Under the pieces are notes generated by a model. The model ran no database searches. It saw only the letters and a program-made list of their open reading frames with translations, and was not told the DNA's origin. Positions 16,486 to 24,908 of a stretch of 64,000 nucleotides of DNA are shown here, piece by piece. Position 1 is the stretch's first letter; the number at the start of each line of letters is the position of its first letter. Source of the DNA: Chthoniobacteraceae bacterium. GTDB lineage: Bacteria > Verrucomicrobiota > Verrucomicrobiia > Chthoniobacterales > Chthoniobacteraceae. The translations under genes were made by a program, and so were the position numbers. The DNA is taken from assembly GCA_028293625.1 (NCBI GenBank), contig JAQGOL010000024.1:62001-126000 (forward strand), read 5' to 3'.

Positions 16486-16917
16486 ATGAAAGAGACTCTC
16501 TTCATCCTTCTTGTCCCTACAGCGCTCGCGGTTGTGACTGCGTTTTACATGCGGCGCCGCCACACGGCTGCGCCTCCAAAGATCGTGAAACCCGGCGCGG
16601 TCTGTACCGTTAACGATGGGGAGGGGGCGTTTGGAGTCGCCAAGGTTTTAGCGAAAGATAAACGCAACGTTCATATTTTGCTTTATGCCAATCGATGGGA
16701 AAACCGCCCATCGCTTGAGGAGGTTTATAAGGTCGATCTCCTGATGGGATGTGTTCGCGATCAGGATACCGATCTGTCCAAGCATCATCTTTCGCTTTCC
16801 CATGAGGCTTTCGCCGATTGGAAGCCGATCGTGATCAGATACGCCAAGGTGTTCAGGTTCGAACGGGAGGCCTATGAGCAATGGAAGGAACTCGGCGGCC
16901 AGATCTTTCTCTGGTAA
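16486..16917 (+). CDS. Hypothetical membrane-anchored protein
   Basis: A 143-residue protein with one N-terminal membrane helix (LFILLVPTALAVVTAFYM) followed by RRR, so the rest is probably cytosolic. Residues 35-143 form a small mixed domain with CTVNDGEGAFGVAKVL, ILLYANRWENRPSLEEV and a C-terminal helix ending GGQIFLW. I recognise no family. The ATG at 16486 was preferred over a TTG four codons upstream. It stands alone between the divergent nadD operon and the GNAT-aminotransferase gene. Confidence 0.65.
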   Translation: MKETLFILLVPTALAVVTAFYMRRRHTAAPPKIVKPGAVCTVNDGEGAFGVAKVLAKDKRNVHILLYANRWENRPSLEEVYKVDLLMGCVRDQDTDLSKHHLSLSHEAFADWKPIVIRYAKVFRFEREAYEQWKELGGQIFLW

Positions 16918-17005
16918 CCCGACCAACGGGAATTGATTGCGTTAATGGAGAGCCGCTTTTTTATCAATTCACCCCGTGGCATAAGTGGCTGGCAGGCTCC
17001 GGCCC

Positions 17006-18754
17006 ATGAGTCCTCTACTTTGCCGGCCACCCGCGATTTCCAGCGCCCGCCTTCCGATTGCGCCGCCTCAACGTTTTTCAATCGCCGCCGCCACCCCGAA
17101 AGAGCGTGATCGGATCTATCAGATTCGGCATGAGGTTTATGCCGATGAGATTCATCAGCATGCGGTCAATGAGGACGGCCGGCTTCACGATGCGCTTGAC
17201 CAGGCGAATGTTTACCTCGTCGCGAAGTGGGATCATGAACTTTGCGGCTTTATTAGTCTCACCCCGCCCGCAAAAACGCCTTATTCTGTTGAGAAGTATC
17301 TGTCTCGTGAAGCTTTGGGACTTCCCGATACCAGCAAACTTCACGAAATTCGACTGCTCACCGTGCGGAAGCCATGGCGCGGTTCCGAAGTGGCGACATT
17401 GTTGATGTATGCCGCTTTCCGTTGGGTGGAATCGCATGGCGGCGAACACATCGTGGCGATTGGCCGTCATGAGCTGCTTGATCTTTACCTGAGGCTCGGG
17501 CTCGAACGCGGCGGCTCCGTGATTCAATCCGGCGCGGTCACTTATCATTTGCTTGCCCGCTCAGTAAGGGCGTTGCGCGAGCATCTCGAAGGCTTTGAAA
17601 ACCTGATGGGCCGGCTGGAGGAAAAGGTCGATTGGAAGCTTTCATTTGGGTTTCGAAAGCCGGTGGCCTGTTTCCATGGCGGCGGTTTTTTCAATGCCAT
17701 CGGACCGCGGTTTGATCATCTTGAGCGCAGCCATGCGATCATCAATGCCGACGTGCTCGATGCCTGGTTTCCGCCCTCCCCGAAGGTGCTTGCAGCTGTG
17801 CGGGAGTATCTGCCGTGGGTGGCACGCACTTCGCCCCCCACGGCTTGCGAAGGGCTTGTTGAAGTCATCGCGCAAACCCGCGGTGTTAGTTATTGCAATA
17901 TCCTGCCCGGGAGCGGTTCTTCGGACCTGATCTTTCGAGCGCTTCGCCATTGGTTGACGCCCTCCTCCCACGTGCTGGTGTTGGATCCGACTTATGGCGA
18001 ATACGTGCATGTTCTGGAACAAGTCATCGGCTGCACCGTGGACCGTTTCCTTCTATCGCGCTCGGACCAATACGAAGTAGACATGGAACGGCTCGAAGCG
18101 GCATTGGCGGGCGAGTATGACCTGGTTGTGTTGGTGAATCCCAATAGCCCGACAGGACGGTATATTCCACGCGATCACCTTGTTGCTTTACTTAAGAAAG
18201 CGCCGGTTTCCACCCGGATCTGGGTCGACGAAACCTATATTGAATATACCGGCGCGGCTCAATCACTCGAGCCTTTTGCAGCCCGGAGCGAAAACGTGAT
18301 TGTCTGTAAATCGATGTCGAAGGTGTATGCGTTGAGCGGATTGCGGGCCGCATATTTGTGCGCGGGCGCCCATCAGCTTGAAGCTTTGCGATCTATCACC
18401 CCGCCGTGGGTGGTAAGTCTGCCGGCCCAGATGGCTGCGGTGGAAGCCTTGCTCGATCCGTCTTACTATCAGGCTCGCTACAATGAAACCGGCGCATTGC
18501 GCTTGCAACTAAAGGCCGGTATTGAAGCGCTTGGATGGGACGTTGTTCCGGGATGCGCGAACTTCCTGCTCTGCCATCTTCCGGTCCCGGGACCGTCCGC
18601 CGCCCAGCTTGTGGAGCAATGCCGGCCGCGCGGGCTATACCTTCGGGATGCAGCCGCAATGAGTTCGCAACTTGGCTCGGATACCATCCGGATCGCGGTT
18701 AAGGATGCGGAAACCAACGCGCGCATGCTTGGCATTCTAACCGGTTTTTTTTAA
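17006..18754 (+). CDS. Fusion of GNAT-type N-acyltransferase and histidinol-phosphate-aminotransferase-like enzyme
   Basis: A 582-residue two-domain protein. Residues about 25-195 resemble GNAT/autoinducer-synthase-like acyltransferases (IYQIRHEVYADEIHQHAVNE, then GFISLTPP, EIRLLTVRKPWRGSEVATLL). Residues about 225-580 are a fold-type I aminotransferase close to HisC: NILPGSGSSDLIFRAL, LVNPNSPTGRYI, WVDETYIEYTG and the Schiff-base lysine (about residue 439) in VCKSMSKVYALSGLRAAYL. HisC itself is not normally fused to an acyltransferase. A LysR-type gene follows 69 bases later on the same strand. A GTG at 16985 is an alternative start. The product may be a small acylated or amine-containing metabolite, but this is inference. 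Confidence 0.82.
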   Translation: MSPLLCRPPAISSARLPIAPPQRFSIAAATPKERDRIYQIRHEVYADEIHQHAVNEDGRLHDALDQANVYLVAKWDHELCGFISLTPPAKTPYSVEKYLSREALGLPDTSKLHEIRLLTVRKPWRGSEVATLLMYAAFRWVESHGGEHIVAIGRHELLDLYLRLGLERGGSVIQSGAVTYHLLARSVRALREHLEGFENLMGRLEEKVDWKLSFGFRKPVACFHGGGFFNAIGPRFDHLERSHAIINADVLDAWFPPSPKVLAAVREYLPWVARTSPPTACEGLVEVIAQTRGVSYCNILPGSGSSDLIFRALRHWLTPSSHVLVLDPTYGEYVHVLEQVIGCTVDRFLLSRSDQYEVDMERLEAALAGEYDLVVLVNPNSPTGRYIPRDHLVALLKKAPVSTRIWVDETYIEYTGAAQSLEPFAARSENVIVCKSMSKVYALSGLRAAYLCAGAHQLEALRSITPPWVVSLPAQMAAVEALLDPSYYQARYNETGALRLQLKAGIEALGWDVVPGCANFLLCHLPVPGPSAAQLVEQCRPRGLYLRDAAAMSSQLGSDTIRIAVKDAETNARMLGILTGFF

Positions 18755-18823
18755 GATAAACCGGCTGAATCAAACATGGCGGAAGCCGGACGCGCTCTGA
18801 TTGAATGCGCGGGACCCAACGCC

Positions 18824-19708
18824 ATGAACATTCATCATTTGGAGTTATTTTATTACGTTGCCCGCCATGGAGGTATCACCGAGGCGGTTCGCAACATGCC
18901 TTACGGCGTCCAGCAGCCGGCGGTAAGCGGACAGGTTCTTCAATTGGAGGAAACCCTCGGAACCAAACTATTCAACCGGCGCCCGTTCCAATTGAGCGCC
19001 ACCGGGGTGAAGCTATACGAATTTATCGAGCCCTTTTTTAGTCACCTTGAAAACACGGCCGATTCGATCCGCGGCAGCGAGACGCATCTTCGCATTGGCG
19101 CATCGACCGCGGTATTGCGCGACCATCTGCCGTCGGTTTTGCGGAGCATTCAGAAAAAAGTGCCGCGCCTGCGGCTTACTTTGCATGAAGGGATCGAACC
19201 CGATCTTCTTGGGGAACTCGAAAAACAGGAGATTGACGTGGCGGTTACCTCGATTGATCGCAACCTCGGTCCTGGCTTCAACGTCCATGAGTTAATGAAG
19301 CTGCCCCTGGTCCTGCTGGTGCCTTCCAAAAGTCCCATCAAAAAGGAGAGCGACTTATGGAAATCCGACAAGATCGAAGCGCCGCTCATTACTCCGCCGC
19401 CCGGTGAGGCCTTGTCGCGTTCTTTCCAGCGCGGATTATTCAAACACCAGGTCGATTGGCTTACCAGTATCCGCGTCAACTCCCTCGAGCTGATTGAAAC
19501 CTATGTGCAAAACGGGTTCGGTGTCGGCCTCTCGGTGCGAATCCCGGGCCGTCGCGCGGCGCCGCATGTGCGGATTGTTCCATTGAACGAATTTGAGCCG
19601 ATCAGCCTGTGCGCGGTTTGGCGCGGCAGGATTACTCCACCGCTTCAATTGCTTGTCGATGAACTGAGCGCCCAGGCTGCTTCCCTGGCGGTCGCCGCGC
19701 CCGTATAG
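18824..19708 (+). CDS. LysR-type transcriptional regulator
   Basis: A 294-residue regulator. The N-terminal winged helix-turn-helix reads HHLELFYYVARHGGITEAV, then QQPAVSGQVLQLEETLGTKLF and RRPFQLSATGVKLYEF, the standard LysR layout. The C-terminal half is a two-lobed effector-binding domain with LRIGASTAVLRDHLPSVL and LVLLVPSKSPI. The ATG at 18824 is used because the conserved helix begins three codons later; an upstream start at 18776 adds 16 residues. It directly follows the GNAT-aminotransferase gene and may control it. Confidence 0.87.
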   Translation: MNIHHLELFYYVARHGGITEAVRNMPYGVQQPAVSGQVLQLEETLGTKLFNRRPFQLSATGVKLYEFIEPFFSHLENTADSIRGSETHLRIGASTAVLRDHLPSVLRSIQKKVPRLRLTLHEGIEPDLLGELEKQEIDVAVTSIDRNLGPGFNVHELMKLPLVLLVPSKSPIKKESDLWKSDKIEAPLITPPPGEALSRSFQRGLFKHQVDWLTSIRVNSLELIETYVQNGFGVGLSVRIPGRRAAPHVRIVPLNEFEPISLCAVWRGRITPPLQLLVDELSAQAASLAVAAPV

Positions 19709-19751
19709 AAAAAAGGTTGAGAGAATTCGAAATCGTCCCAACTCTTCTTTC

Positions 19752-20852
19752 ATGTCGACTCCCTCTCTTGGCCAACTTTTGCTGACTGGTGTTCCCGGTC
19801 TCGAACTCGATTCCGACAGCGCCGCGGCATTTCGCCGAATTCAGCCGGGCGGATTTATTCTCTTTGGCCGCAATATCCAGTCTCCCGGCCAGCTGCGCCG
19901 ATTGATTGATGATCTGCGGGAAGTGAGCGTTGTGGAACCGATCATCACAATCGATCAGGAGGGCGGGCGCGTCTCCCGGCTCAAGCTTCTTGGCAACGAG
20001 CCGCCAAATGCCAATCAGCTGCGCGATAAAGGCGATCTGTCGCTGATTGCCCGGCATGGCGCCATCACCGGCCGGCTTTTGCGCATGTTTGGCTTCAATC
20101 TCGATCTTTGCCCGGTGCTCGACATTTCTTTTGATGATGAAGCGGATAACTCGCTGCGCGGGCGCTGTTACGGCAACGATGTCGCGCAAGTCATCCGTAA
20201 CGCGGGCATTTTCAATGAGGCGCTTAAAGCAGAGGGGGTGCTGAGTTGCGGTAAACATTTTCCCGGTTACTCGCGCGCCCCGCTTGATGCGCATCACGAG
20301 CTTCCCGTCATCGCACTCAGCCGCGAAGAACTCGATGCCCATGAGCTTGCCGTCTTCCGGCATTTCGCGGACAAGGTCGATTCGATGATGATCGGTCACG
20401 GATTTTATCCGGCGCTTGAAAATACCCAAACGCCTTCCTCTCTGAGCCGCACCGTCATCACCGACCTGCTCCGGGGCGAACAACGGTTTCGCGGCCTTGT
20501 GATGACCGATGACCTCGACATGGGCGCTATCCTCAATCATTACGGCCTGGAGGAGACAATCCGCCTCGCCATCTGCGCCGGAAACGACCTGGCGATGATC
20601 TGTCACCGCGTTGATTGCGTGGAGCAGGCACTCGGTTTCCTGGAGACGGTGCCGCGTCCCGAGCTCGATCGCGCCCTGGAAAACGTGGCGGCTTTCAAAT
20701 CGAAGATGGTGCCGCCCGATCCGTGGGACGAAGCTGAGTTCCGCCGCCGCGATGCTGAGATCTGGGATCTGCGCGTCGACCTTTTCGGCAAGGAACGGGC
20801 CGGTGACCGCAGCCCCGAAGACGGCAAACGGTCCCCGGTGGAAACCTATTAA
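19752..20852 (+). CDS. nagZ: Glycoside hydrolase family 3, NagZ-like beta-N-acetylhexosaminidase
   Basis: Predicted to remove N-acetylglucosamine from muropeptides during cell-wall recycling. The 366-residue protein has the single TIM-barrel layout of NagZ. Motifs seen are GGFILFGRNIQ, ITIDQEGGRVSRL, the substrate/catalytic-loop motif GKHFPGYSRAPLDAHHELP (matching KHFPG...DSHxxLP with Ser replaced by Ala) and the nucleophile region GLVMTDDLDMGAI. No signal peptide is seen, so it is probably cytosolic. It converges with the large gene at 20889. Confidence 0.86.
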   Translation: MSTPSLGQLLLTGVPGLELDSDSAAAFRRIQPGGFILFGRNIQSPGQLRRLIDDLREVSVVEPIITIDQEGGRVSRLKLLGNEPPNANQLRDKGDLSLIARHGAITGRLLRMFGFNLDLCPVLDISFDDEADNSLRGRCYGNDVAQVIRNAGIFNEALKAEGVLSCGKHFPGYSRAPLDAHHELPVIALSREELDAHELAVFRHFADKVDSMMIGHGFYPALENTQTPSSLSRTVITDLLRGEQRFRGLVMTDDLDMGAILNHYGLEETIRLAICAGNDLAMICHRVDCVEQALGFLETVPRPELDRALENVAAFKSKMVPPDPWDEAEFRRRDAEIWDLRVDLFGKERAGDRSPEDGKRSPVETY

Positions 20853-20888
20853 GCGCGTTTTCTTCCGGCCCGTGCCAGCCGGCGTCTC

Positions 20889-23252
20889 TTACGCGGCGGG
20901 AATCTTGTGGATCGTATTGAAGATCTCCTGTTCAAGCACACGGCCATCGGCTGCGTTGATCTTGAACTTGATCTTCATCTGCATGACCGGCTGCGCTTCG
21001 GGCAGGGCAATGGTCAGCGTCTTTTTATCCGGGGAGAGCTTGATCGATTCAATAATCATCAGGTCGCGGCCTTTGTTCCTGGGATTGGCCACGGAGATGT
21101 CGGGCGACCCGTAATTGCCCGTCCACGCGTAGTTCCATTGCTCGACGGAAAAGTTTTGCGCGTCGGTGGCTGTCTGCGGGTCAAGCGGTTCCGTAAATTC
21201 GATTTTCACGGCTTTTGGCGCGACGTGCAGCTCGACGGGAAGCGTGGCCGGTTTTCCCGTGTAACGGACCCGGTAAAAACAGCCGTCCTTGACCGCGTTC
21301 GACTGCCAGACGTTGAGTCCGCTGAGGTAAAGCTGGCCATCTTTCGGGCTGAATCGGCCGCGCATAATCCCGCTTTTGAACCGCAACGGAAAACGGCTCA
21401 GACCGCCTTGTATCTGGCCGTCGACACTCTCCTGAAGGACATTAAAGAGCGCGCATTTCCCGTAGCTCATAAAGAGCATGCGTCCGGCGAGGGGACCCCA
21501 CTTGTTGCCTTCGGGCACCCATACCTGGCCGCCTGAAGAGTTGTCGATTTCCATCGGGACCCAGCAAAGCGGCAGATCGTGCGTGGTGGGAATCGGCGTG
21601 CTGGCGCTGCCCCAGAACTCGGTTTTAAACTCAGCGCGCGCGGATGCTTCGCTCGGATTGGCGGTGAACTCCTTGCCGTCGGCCGTTTTAAAAGTCATCG
21701 AGCGATGGGCGGCGGGAGTCATGCCATAAAAACCGCCTTGCCTGACAAGGTTCAGCCGGTTGGCAGGCATCCAATGGCCTTGATTATCGCTGAAAGTCAG
21801 CTCGTCGTGCGGCCCCATTCCCAAACCGTTCGGTGCCCTGACCCCGGTGGCATAGACTTCCAGTTTCGCGCCGTCCTTGCTCACCTTGATGATGGTGCCC
21901 TGGTGGGGTGTCATGTTGGTTGGCGTCCACGGGGAGCCTTTTCCGTAGAAAAAATTGCCTTTCGAATCGGTCTGCAGATCGAGCGCAAATTCGTGGTAGT
22001 TATCGAGCACCACGCAGTCGTTGTTAAAGCACTCGTAAAAATCAGCCTCGCCATCGCCATTCAGATCGCGCAACCGGGTGATCTGATCCCGTCCCAGCAC
22101 GTAGATCTGACCATCAACCACTTTGCAACCGAGCGGCTGGAAAAGTCCGGTGGCAAAACGTTTCCACTTCACACTCTCCAGTTTGTCATCCAGGCCGCTC
22201 ACCAGCCAGACGTCGCCGCTGACATTGACCAGCACCGCAGTGCCGTCGGGTAAAAAATCGTGTCCGCCGGGTCGCATCCAGCTCTTAGAACGCGCATCAT
22301 CAGGCAGCGTTATTTCATCGGCTACATACGGCGCATTTTCCACTTCACCAAGAATCCCCTTCGTTTCCAGCGGCTCGCCCCAATGCGCCGGGCCGCCTTT
22401 GCAAAGCGCCGTCAGATCAGGCAGCGCGCCGGTGACTTTGGCCATGTCAGCCACACTCGGTTTTTGCGCTTTCGGGCCGCTCCAGGTGACAACGCTAAAA
22501 GTGGCTCCGTCGGCGAGCGGCGGCACGGTTAAAGTGACGCGGCCTTCTATGATTTCAAGTTTTGAACCGGCCGGTTGTGCGGTCACCGATGCAAGCAGGG
22601 TGGCCGATTCGCCGGAGGTCACCTCCGCCACGCCATCCCTGGCGCTCCCGGTGCCGCCCCGCAACTCGGCAACAAACAGCGTTATCGGCTCCGTTGTTTT
22701 CGCCACGGAAAATGTCCGGGTGAAAACCTTGGCCGTGCCGCGCGATTCATATCCCGGCAATTCGAGTACCTGCGCGGCGCCTACTGTGTAATTGAGAATC
22801 ACCTTCTCCCCGTTGATATAAAGTCCGCGCCATTTTGCCGCATCGGCCGGGAGATGGCCTTGATGCCGGTCACGCGTATCCTCGCCAAGGGCTGTCCCCT
22901 TTGCCCAGCCGGGGAAATAATTGGTGGAAAATTGAAGGGTTCCCTCGGGAGCGATGGTTCCTTCAAGGCCGCCGCGGCCCCGTGGAAACTGGATGAACCC
23001 GCCGGTCCACGCCGCGCTAACGCGGAGTAGTTCGGTGTCAAATAAAATAGTGGCGGCGTCCTGGCCGGTACCGACCTTGATTGCGATCCCTTTTGCGGTG
23101 GCCTGATCGTTTATCTTGAAAGTGCCGCTTTGGAACGGACCGAGATCCATTGAATCCCATTTGAGTGACGGCCGGTTGGTTTGCGCCGTGGCGGGCAAAG
23201 CGTTCAGGGCGAAGGTGAGCAGGGCGAAGGGGGCCGCTTTAAGGAGCTTCAT
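20889..23252 (-). CDS. Large secreted DUF6797/PVC-type dehydrogenase-like protein
   Basis: A 787-residue exported protein with signal peptide (residues 1-24, ending ATAQ). Residues about 28-250 are a beta-rich domain with WDSMDLGPF, GGFIQFPRGRGGLEG, RDRHQGHLP and WRGLYINGEKV, typical of the DUF6797 region seen in Planctomycetes and Verrucomicrobia. Residues about 300-690 resemble a sugar-dehydrogenase-like propeller (RPGGHDFLPDGTAVLV, RDLNGDGEADFYECFNND, GVRAPNGLGMGPHDE). The last 90 residues form a beta domain. There is no CxxCH haem motif, although relatives often carry a C-terminal cytochrome domain. The start at 23252 gives a clean signal peptide. Catalytic activity is unproven. Confidence 0.75.
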   Translation of the reverse strand: MKLLKAAPFALLTFALNALPATAQTNRPSLKWDSMDLGPFQSGTFKINDQATAKGIAIKVGTGQDAATILFDTELLRVSAAWTGGFIQFPRGRGGLEGTIAPEGTLQFSTNYFPGWAKGTALGEDTRDRHQGHLPADAAKWRGLYINGEKVILNYTVGAAQVLELPGYESRGTAKVFTRTFSVAKTTEPITLFVAELRGGTGSARDGVAEVTSGESATLLASVTAQPAGSKLEIIEGRVTLTVPPLADGATFSVVTWSGPKAQKPSVADMAKVTGALPDLTALCKGGPAHWGEPLETKGILGEVENAPYVADEITLPDDARSKSWMRPGGHDFLPDGTAVLVNVSGDVWLVSGLDDKLESVKWKRFATGLFQPLGCKVVDGQIYVLGRDQITRLRDLNGDGEADFYECFNNDCVVLDNYHEFALDLQTDSKGNFFYGKGSPWTPTNMTPHQGTIIKVSKDGAKLEVYATGVRAPNGLGMGPHDELTFSDNQGHWMPANRLNLVRQGGFYGMTPAAHRSMTFKTADGKEFTANPSEASARAEFKTEFWGSASTPIPTTHDLPLCWVPMEIDNSSGGQVWVPEGNKWGPLAGRMLFMSYGKCALFNVLQESVDGQIQGGLSRFPLRFKSGIMRGRFSPKDGQLYLSGLNVWQSNAVKDGCFYRVRYTGKPATLPVELHVAPKAVKIEFTEPLDPQTATDAQNFSVEQWNYAWTGNYGSPDISVANPRNKGRDLMIIESIKLSPDKKTLTIALPEAQPVMQMKIKFKINAADGRVLEQEIFNTIHKIPAA

Positions 23253-23417
23253 GGTGGGGGCCACGATGAATGCCGAAAGTCTGGACTCTTACAAGTCTTG
23301 TTACGAAAAGGGAATTGGCGGGCTTTTTGCCCCTGATACAGCGATTCCCAAACGTCTTGCAGTCTTGTCGACATTCCATTTTACAGAGCGCGAAGTTGCC
23401 CCCATCTTCTGCGCCCA

Positions 23418-24875
23418 ATGATCGCTCGCATCCGGCGCATCCTTTTCGCCCTCCTCCTCTTAACCGTCGCGGCCTCGGCTGCGCCCAATGAAGTCCGTAA
23501 GAGTCTTGCGCGCATTTCCAACAGCGCGCAGGAACCGAATTATCGTATTCCGTGGCTGCCGGGGCGCGGAGGCGGTGGTTCAGGCACGGGCTGGGTGGTT
23601 TCCAAAGACCGCCTGGTTACCAACGCGCATGTAGTCAGCAATGCGCGCTTCCTGACTATCGAGAAGGAGAACGATCCCAAAAAATACATCGCCACCGTTG
23701 AGCACATTGCACACGACTGCGATTTAGCCTTGCTCAAAGTAGACGACCCCGCGTTTTTTCACGATACCAAGCCGCTTGAGCTGGGCGGGATCCCGGAGAT
23801 TGAATCAAGCGTGTCGGTCTATGGCTATCCTATCGGCGGCGAACGCCTTTCAGTTACACGCGGTGTCGTCTCACGGGTCGATTTTCGTCCCTACTCGCAC
23901 TCGGTTGTCGACTCGCATCTTTGCATTCAGATCGATGCAGCGATCAATCCCGGTAACAGCGGCGGCCCGGTTCTGCAGGATTCCAAGGTAGTCGGTGTCG
24001 CCTTTCAGGGTTACAGCGGAGACGTGGCACAGAATGTCGGTTACATGATTCCGACCCCGGTCATAAAGCATTTCCTGCAGGATATTAAGGACGGCCATTA
24101 CGACCGTTACATGGATCTTTCCATCAATACCTTTAACCTGCTTAATCCCGCGCATCGCAAGGCGCTCGGCTTGCAGGACGACGACCGCGGCATTGTCGTA
24201 AGCAGCGTGCAGGAAGCCGGCGTCTGTGCCGGGCTGCTCAAGGAAGGCGATGTCATCATGGCCATTGATACACTCCCCGTGGCCAGCGACGGGATGGTTG
24301 AACTTGAAGGCGAGCGCGTGCAAATGGCTGAGGTGGCCGAGCGCAAGTATCTTGGCGACACCGTGAACTTCTCCATCCTTCGCGACGGCAAGCCAATCGA
24401 TGTCGCCGTGAAGTTCACCCGTGCCTGGCCGCACGCCATGCAGGCCAATACTTACGAACAGCAGCCCGAATACGTCCTCTTCGGCGGGCTGCTGTTTCAG
24501 CCGCTTTCCCGCAACCTGATGGGCGCCTATCAGTTCGTTAATCCTCGGATCGACTACTTCTTCGATACCTATATCACCAAGGCCGTTTACAAGGATCATC
24601 CCGACCTCATTATCCTGACCGCGCTTTTGCCCGATCCTATCAACACCTATTTCAGCGAGTTCCGGGAAGGGATTGTCGATGAAATCAATGGAAAAAAGGT
24701 CAAGACGCTAAGGGATTTATCGGAAGCGTTTGAGGAGAAGACAGATTTCTATGTCGTGAAATTCATCGGCATCGGCCGGCCGCTGGTTCTTGAGCGGGCG
24801 GCCGTCGACGCTGCCCGGCAACGGATCAAAAAACGCTATAACGTGCCCGAGGAACAAAACCTGACCGCCTCCTAG
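23418..24875 (+). CDS. HtrA-like trypsin-family serine protease with PDZ domains
   Basis: A 485-residue exported protease with a signal peptide (residues about 1-21). The catalytic triad is complete: His71 in LVTNAHVVSNA, Asp102 in HDCDLALLKV and Ser181 in NPGNSGGPVLQ. Residues about 240-330 form a PDZ domain (GIVVSSVQEAGVCAGLLKEG). A further C-terminal region (about 350-470), ending with a PDZ-like GIVDEINGKKVKTLRDL, is longer than in simple DegP proteins. The layout is periplasmic quality control or regulated proteolysis. A paralogue without the triad follows 33 bases later on the same strand, so the two are probably co-expressed. Confidence 0.88.
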   Translation: MIARIRRILFALLLLTVAASAAPNEVRKSLARISNSAQEPNYRIPWLPGRGGGGSGTGWVVSKDRLVTNAHVVSNARFLTIEKENDPKKYIATVEHIAHDCDLALLKVDDPAFFHDTKPLELGGIPEIESSVSVYGYPIGGERLSVTRGVVSRVDFRPYSHSVVDSHLCIQIDAAINPGNSGGPVLQDSKVVGVAFQGYSGDVAQNVGYMIPTPVIKHFLQDIKDGHYDRYMDLSINTFNLLNPAHRKALGLQDDDRGIVVSSVQEAGVCAGLLKEGDVIMAIDTLPVASDGMVELEGERVQMAEVAERKYLGDTVNFSILRDGKPIDVAVKFTRAWPHAMQANTYEQQPEYVLFGGLLFQPLSRNLMGAYQFVNPRIDYFFDTYITKAVYKDHPDLIILTALLPDPINTYFSEFREGIVDEINGKKVKTLRDLSEAFEEKTDFYVVKFIGIGRPLVLERAAVDAARQRIKKRYNVPEEQNLTAS

Positions 24876-24908
24876 GACGATCGAATCGCTTTCTTTAAGA
24901 ATCAGCTC

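Noticed and set aside
20889-23252. Cytochrome c domain in the DUF6797-type protein
   Set aside because: Relatives often carry a C-terminal CxxCH haem domain, but no such motif is present in this protein.
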